From contig JAGACA010000013.1 in assembly GCA_017614315.1 (NCBI GenBank), positions 1 to 64,000 on the forward strand: a DNA stretch of 64,000 bases, given 5' to 3'. Numbering within the stretch: the first letter of the stretch is position 1; every line of letters starts with the position of its first letter. Below the pieces are notes generated by a model. It ran no database searches. It was not told the origin of the DNA and was given only the letters and a program-made list of their open reading frames with translations. This document shows, piece after piece, positions 59,614 through 64,000 of this stretch. Source of the stretch: Clostridia bacterium (lineage in GTDB: Bacteria > Bacillota > Clostridia > Christensenellales > CAG-138). Position numbers and translations under genes: made by a program.

Positions 59614-61434
59614 TCAGATCCTGTAAAATGCTCCCTCGTAGCCGTACACCGGCAGAAACAGCATGCCGTTCCTGATCGGCGCTTCCGTGCCGACGCGGTT
59701 ATGGGTGGAGAACACGCAGGGAAGCGAGGTCTTGTCGCCTATCTCGTCCTTGATGGGATCGAGGCTTATGCCGTATTCCCCATGCTCGCCGGGCGTAAAG
59801 TTGAATATTGCGATCAGCCCGTCGCCCGTTTTGGGATTGCGCCTCCTGAACGATATGACGGAATGCTCCGTGTCGTTGAGGGCGAGCCACGTGTATCCCT
59901 CCCATGCGGAGAAATCATCGTGCAGCGCGGTGTTTTCGCGATAGAAGAAGTTCATCGCCTTGGCGAAGTTCTGCATGGCGCGGTGCTCCCTGTAATCGAG
60001 CATGAACCATTCGAGCGAGCGCTTGAAATCCCACTCGCTGTACTGGCCGAACTCGCTGCCCATGAATTCGAGCTTCTTTCCCGGGAAGGCGAAGCGGTAC
60101 GCGAGGAGGAGCCTCAATTGAGCGAACTGCGCCTCGTAATTGCCGTGCATCCTGCCGATCAGGGAATGCTTGCCGTAAACCACCTCGTCATGCGAGAAGG
60201 GCAGTATGTATTTTTCCGAGAAAGCGTACGCCATCGGGAAGGTCAGCTTGTCCTGATGGTATTTCCTGTAAACGCTGTCGTATTCGAAATACGAAAGCGT
60301 ATCGTTCATGAAGCCCATGTTCCACTTGTAGTCGAACTTCAGACCCTCGTCGCCGGTTACGTGCGGATACGCGCTCGATTCCTCGGCGATCATGACGGCG
60401 TTCGTCCTTTCGTGGACGAGCCAGTTAAGATGCTTTAAGAAATTCTCGGCCGCGTAGTTCCTGTTCGAGCCGTCGAAGTTCGGTCTCCATTCGCCCTTGC
60501 AGAAATCGAGATAGAGCATGGCGGAGACCGCGTCGACGCGTATGCCGTCTATGCCGTAGTTCTCGATCAGATAGAGGGCGTTCGACATGAGATAGCTTCT
60601 TACGAAGGGCTTATCGTAATCGTAAAGCAGCGTTCCCCACAGCGGCATTTCGGCGCGCAGGGGATCGGAGGACTCGAAAAGCGGCGTGCCGTCAAAGAGC
60701 CTCAGCCCGCAGTCGTCCTTTACAAAGTGTGCGGGCACCCAGTCGATTATTACGGCAAGTCCCTTCATATGCGCCCTTTCGACAAACATCCTCAGCTCCT
60801 GGGGAGTGCCGTAGCGCGCGGTTATCGCGTAAGCGCCGCTGGACTGATATCCCCAGCAGTCGTCCAGAAGATGCTCGGTTATGGGCATGAGCTCTATCGC
60901 GGTGTAGCCCATGTCGGCGGCGTAATCGACGAGCGCGGAGGACGCGCCGACGAAGTTGAGCCCCTTTTCCCACGAGCCGAGATGCACCTCGTATATGGAT
61001 ACGGGCTTGTCGTACGCAAGGCGGCGTTCGCCGTCGCACCTGTTCGCGAATTCCGCGTCCCACACGACGCTGGCGCTGCCGGGGCGGAGCTCGTTCCTTA
61101 CCGAGAACGGGTCGCTCTTAAGCTTCGTCCACGAATCCGCGCCTGTCACGGCGTATTTATACCTCTCGCCGACGTGCACATACCTGCGGGTCTCCCACAC
61201 GCCGAACTCGGGTATGAAATGCATCTGCTCTCCCTGCCAGCCGTTGAAGTCGCCCGTGAGCCTTACGTTTTTAGCGTTCGGAGCGTAGACGCGGAAAAGC
61301 CACTCGTCGCCCCACACGCGGTGGGCGCCGAGCACCCTGTATGCCTCACAGCTCCTGCCCTCAAGGAAGGCGCGAAGCTCGTTTCGCACGGCTTCGCTGT
61401 CGATCGTTACGGAAGAATTGCCGGAAAAGCCCAT
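59614..61434 (-). CDS. glgB: 1,4-alpha-glucan branching enzyme
   Basis: The protein has 606 residues from the ATG at 61434 (GGAG 9 bases before; [13 protein letters not shown]). It has an N-terminal CBM48 (about 40-140) and a GH13 barrel with DWVPAHF, the nucleophile Asp in [12 protein letters not shown], the acid/base Glu in [10 protein letters not shown] and the HD pair in FSHDEVV. It introduces alpha-1,6 branches. First gene of the glycogen synthesis operon, with a good promoter 76 bases upstream. Confidence 0.95.
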   Translation of the reverse strand: MGFSGNSSVTIDSEAVRNELRAFLEGRSCEAYRVLGAHRVWGDEWLFRVYAPNAKNVRLTGDFNGWQGEQMHFIPEFGVWETRRYVHVGERYKYAVTGADSWTKLKSDPFSVRNELRPGSASVVWDAEFANRCDGERRLAYDKPVSIYEVHLGSWEKGLNFVGASSALVDYAADMGYTAIELMPITEHLLDDCWGYQSSGAYAITARYGTPQELRMFVERAHMKGLAVIIDWVPAHFVKDDCGLRLFDGTPLFESSDPLRAEMPLWGTLLYDYDKPFVRSYLMSNALYLIENYGIDGIRVDAVSAMLYLDFCKGEWRPNFDGSNRNYAAENFLKHLNWLVHERTNAVMIAEESSAYPHVTGDEGLKFDYKWNMGFMNDTLSYFEYDSVYRKYHQDKLTFPMAYAFSEKYILPFSHDEVVYGKHSLIGRMHGNYEAQFAQLRLLLAYRFAFPGKKLEFMGSEFGQYSEWDFKRSLEWFMLDYREHRAMQNFAKAMNFFYRENTALHDDFSAWEGYTWLALNDTEHSVISFRRRNPKTGDGLIAIFNFTPGEHGEYGISLDPIKDEIGDKTSLPCVFSTHNRVGTEAPIRNGMLFLPVYGYEGAFYRI

Positions 61435-61509
61435 ATGGATCACTGCTCCGAATCGTTTTTTGGTCAAGCTGCGTATAAGAAAAATGTGCTATTATACAGC
61501 TCCGATTGT

Positions 61510-61538
61510 ATTATAGCACACAAGTTATATATTGTCTA
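61510..61538 (-). promoter_or_regulatory. Sigma-A promoter of the glgBCDA operon
   Basis: Minus strand: TAGACA, 17 bases, TATAAT; a second TATAAT lies about 24 bases further downstream. Confidence 0.75.
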
Positions 61539-61543
61539 CAATT

Positions 61544-63253
61544 TTACGCTTCGTTTGAGCTCCGGTTTTTTTCGGTCACATCCGCGAGTGCGTCGTCGAT
61601 GTCACCGAAGAAGTTATCCTCCCCGACCCTGTCGATGAAGCCGGCCTTCTTCATTGCGGAGAGCGGCTGCTGCCTTACGTGCGAGAACACAAGCCTCACG
61701 CCCTTTTCGCCGAGCCCGGAGTGGAGCTGTTCGAGGTTGCGCATGGCGGTCGCGTCGAGCGCGTCGACCTTGCCCATGCGGAGTATCACCGTATTCGCGC
61801 CGTCCGCCGCGAGGCAGTCGAGTATCTTATCCGAGCCCGCGAAGAACATGGGTCCCGAATATTCGTACACGACCGTGCCCTCGGGGATCTTTTTGGACTT
61901 TCGGTCGCCCGAATCCTCGTCCCAGCGTCGGACGCTCGACACCTCGCTCATGCGCTTCATGAACAGCACGAACGCGAGGAGGAGCCCCGCGATTATCGCG
62001 ACGACAAGGTCGAACACGACTGTCAGCACGAACGTCGCGATCATGACGATTATGTCGCTCTTCGGCGCGGTCTTCAAAATGTGGACGAAATGCCGCCACT
62101 CGCTCATGTTGTACGCGACCATGAACAGTATCGCGGCGATTATCGGCATGGGTATGAGCTTCGCGAGCGGCATGAGCGCGACGAGGAACAGAAGGAGCAC
62201 AACGGCGTGCACCATGCCGCTTACGGGACTGCGGCCGCCGTTTTTGACGTTCGCCGCCGTCCTTGCGATGGCGCCGGTCGCGGGTATGCCGCCGAATATG
62301 CCGGAGGCGATATTGCCTATGCCGAGGGCGATCAGCTCCGTATTGGAATTATGCCTGTCGCCAATCATGCCGTCGGATACGACGCAGGAGAGCAGGCTCT
62401 CTATCGCGGCGAGTATGGCTATCGTGAACGCGCTCGGCGCGACGGCGACGATAGTGTCGAAGCTTATCGCGGGGAACGACGGCACGGGGAAGCCTGCCTT
62501 GATATCGGGATAGAGCGAGCCGATCGTGTTGACCTTGATCGGAGTGAAGCTTACGAGGAGTATGCCCGCGATGACCGCGATTATCGAGGCGGGGATCTTT
62601 GAAACGACCTTCGAGAATCCTCCCCTGCCGAGCTTTCCGAGCATCGGGAAGAGTATCAGTATCGCCATGCCGGCCGCGCCGACGATCAGCGCGTGAAGGT
62701 TGATCGTGTTTATAGAGAGCGCGACGGCCTTCAGCTTGTCCAGCGTCTCGATGGTCGCCATACCCGCGGGGTACGTCAGCCCGAGGAAATCCTTGATCTG
62801 ACCTATCGCGATGGTGACCGCTATGCCCGCGGTAAAGCCGACCGTGATGGTCGTCGGGATGTATTTTATGAGCGCGCCTATGCGGAAAACGCCCATGAGT
62901 ATGAGTATCGCGCCCGCGAGTATCGTCGCGATTATGAGCCCCGAAAGCCCGTGCTGGGCGACGATGCCCGCGACTATCACGGCGAACGCCGCCGTCGGGC
63001 CGGAGATATTGACGCGGCTGCCGCCCAGAAGGGCGATCACGAAGCCCGCGACTATCGCCGTGTAAAGCCCCTGCTCCGGCGAAACGCCCGACGCGATCGC
63101 GAGCGCGATGGAAAGGGGCAGCGCGATTATCGCGACGATGACGCCCGCGACGATATCGTTTATGAGCATTTGCCCCGAATAGTCCTTAAGACATGAGAAA
63201 AGCTTGGGTGAGAATATCTTTCGCCCGGGCCTCTTTCCCTCTTTCGCTTCCAT
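61544..63253 (-). CDS. SulP-family anion transporter with STAS domain
   Basis: The protein has 569 residues. The membrane part (about 25-430, 12-14 segments) shows the SulP signatures ALPLSIALAIASGVSPEQGLYTAIVAGF and ISGPTAAFAVIV. A cytoplasmic STAS domain follows (about 450-555) with the VDALDATAMRNLEQL segment. SulP proteins carry sulfate, bicarbonate or other anions; the substrate cannot be told. GGGGTG precedes the ATG. It lies 32 bases after the MATE gene on the same strand. Confidence 0.92.
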   Translation of the reverse strand: MEAKEGKRPGRKIFSPKLFSCLKDYSGQMLINDIVAGVIVAIIALPLSIALAIASGVSPEQGLYTAIVAGFVIALLGGSRVNISGPTAAFAVIVAGIVAQHGLSGLIIATILAGAILILMGVFRIGALIKYIPTTITVGFTAGIAVTIAIGQIKDFLGLTYPAGMATIETLDKLKAVALSINTINLHALIVGAAGMAILILFPMLGKLGRGGFSKVVSKIPASIIAVIAGILLVSFTPIKVNTIGSLYPDIKAGFPVPSFPAISFDTIVAVAPSAFTIAILAAIESLLSCVVSDGMIGDRHNSNTELIALGIGNIASGIFGGIPATGAIARTAANVKNGGRSPVSGMVHAVVLLLFLVALMPLAKLIPMPIIAAILFMVAYNMSEWRHFVHILKTAPKSDIIVMIATFVLTVVFDLVVAIIAGLLLAFVLFMKRMSEVSSVRRWDEDSGDRKSKKIPEGTVVYEYSGPMFFAGSDKILDCLAADGANTVILRMGKVDALDATAMRNLEQLHSGLGEKGVRLVFSHVRQQPLSAMKKAGFIDRVGEDNFFGDIDDALADVTEKNRSSNEA

Positions 63254-63285
63254 TTTTCACACACCCCCGTTACGCCTTTATGATA

Positions 63286-64000
63286 TCACAGACCGTCCTT
63301 TTTTGCAAAGGCTTTGCGGCGATTTCTCAGCATAAGGAGCGCCGCCGTGAGCGCTATGCCGTCGACTATCGGCTGTACCCACATCAAGCCGTAAAGCGGC
63401 TCTATCGCGTCCGTCAGGAACAGGAGCGGGACGTCGATCACGCCCTTTCGGAGGATCGAGCAGACGAGCGACGCGGTCACCCTGCCCTCGGCCTGAAATC
63501 GTATTATTATCGGATAGCAGACGCTCATAAGCGGCATCGCCACGACCATGCGGCGGAGGAACGCCGCGGCGTAGCCCACGGTCTCTTTATCCTTGATGAA
63601 AAACCTCGCGAGCTCAGGCGCGAACGCCTCGTACGCCGCGAGGCATAAGAGCGCGAAGCCCAGCGCGATACCCGTGCCGAGGCGGAAGCATTTTTTGAGT
63701 CTATCTTCGTTTCCCGCGGCGTGGTTGTACGCGAGGAGCGGCAGAAGTCCCGTCGCGACGCCTATCGCGAAATTGATCGGGAGCTGATCGAGCTTTTTGG
63801 TGATGCCGAGCCCGGCGACGGCCGCCGTCGGGTATTTTGAGACGAATCTCGCCTGCGCGGCTATCGCGACGACGGTCAGAAGGAACTGCGCCGCGGAGGG
63901 CAGGCCGGTCTTGAGCACCTCGCCGAGGCGTCCGAGTCCCGGGCGGAGCCTCTTTATCGACAGGCTGAGCACGCTCCCCTTCCTTAAGATGAGGACAAGG
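63286..64000 (-). CDS. MATE-family efflux transporter, C-terminal part (5' end outside window)
   Basis: The frame is open from the window edge to the TGA at 63286 and covers about 238 residues. It corresponds to the second half of a MATE exporter: a cytoplasmic loop, then six membrane helices, with GLPSAAQFLLTVVAIAAQ and the PINFAIGVATGLLPLLAYNHAAGNEDRLKKC segment that marks the second repeat. MATE proteins export drugs or metabolites with Na or H exchange. Substrate unknown. Confidence 0.85.
   Translation of the reverse strand, partial: LVLILRKGSVLSLSIKRLRPGLGRLGEVLKTGLPSAAQFLLTVVAIAAQARFVSKYPTAAVAGLGITKKLDQLPINFAIGVATGLLPLLAYNHAAGNEDRLKKCFRLGTGIALGFALLCLAAYEAFAPELARFFIKDKETVGYAAAFLRRMVVAMPLMSVCYPIIIRFQAEGRVTASLVCSILRKGVIDVPLLFLTDAIEPLYGLMWVQPIVDGIALTAALLMLRNRRKAFAKKDGL

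Overview
The window comes from a GC-rich, low-repeat chromosome of an anaerobic Gram-positive bacterium, most likely an uncultured gut-type Clostridia (Oscillospirales/Christensenellales-like). The evidence is a class B sortase, type I signal peptidases, a lipoprotein VanY, a split two-subunit glycine decarboxylase, the GlgC/GlgD pair typical of Firmicutes, FeoA-FeoA-FeoB with a Cys-rich partner, a butyryl-CoA-dehydrogenase/Etf cluster, strong AGGAGG ribosome sites and sigma-A promoters (several with perfect or near-perfect TTGACA-N17-TATAAT). Genus cannot be named from the sequence alone. No rRNA, CRISPR array, prophage or intact insertion sequence is seen; one tRNA-Leu is present.

Layout. 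1-3.1 kb: the His-rich tail of a cut-off gene, a palindromic dispersed repeat, an HD-GYP c-di-GMP phosphodiesterase and a protein made of nine zinc ribbons. 3.2-8.4 kb: M16C peptidase, CPBP membrane protease, PsuG, DUF1858. 8.5-14.7 kb: a PTS-EIIC/EAL fusion, then malQ-glgP. 14.7-20.2 kb: an unusual five-gene minus-strand operon: sortase B fused to RCC1-like repeats and a dockerin, DUF951, an active signal peptidase, a catalytically dead signal-peptidase paralogue, and a large GT-C-like membrane protein. 20.3-27.6 kb: C-N hydrolase, unknown protein, DUF2975/HTH pair, DUF1002, and ftsH-PHP-pseudouridine synthase. 27.7-31.5 kb: an iron regulon (DtxR-like regulator, three GTTAGC-N4-GCTAAC operators, feoA-feoA-feoB-Cys-rich protein). 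31.6-34.6 kb: VanY, YgjP-like metallopeptidase, TIGR04076, unknown zinc-ribbon protein. 34.7-36.3 kb: a small AT-richer scar next to tRNA-Leu(UAA), flanked by copies of the tRNA 3' end and carrying a truncated AbiJ-like abortive-infection gene. 36.4-42.3 kb: ECF sigma factor with a long C-terminal domain; gcvT-gcvH-gcvPA-gcvPB. 42.4-48.5 kb: SsuBC-type ABC transporter without a binding protein, Gate-domain transporter, bcd-etfB-etfA. 48.6-55.6 kb: acyltransferase plus zinc-ribbon membrane protein, XRE-type membrane regulator, an ABC-F protein behind an attenuator-like leader, M32 carboxypeptidase. 55.7-61.5 kb: glgB-glgC-glgD-glgA. 61.5-64 kb: SulP transporter and the end of a MATE transporter.

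How it fits together. Glycogen synthesis (glgBCDA) and breakdown (malQ-glgP) are both here, under separate promoters. Two c-di-GMP phosphodiesterases are present without a visible cyclase, one apparently sensing through a PTS permease domain. Ferrous iron uptake has a complete visible control circuit. The most unusual pieces are the sortase operon, the EIIC-EAL fusion, the tRNA-linked AbiJ scar, and two genes whose promoters place the transcript start on the start codon.
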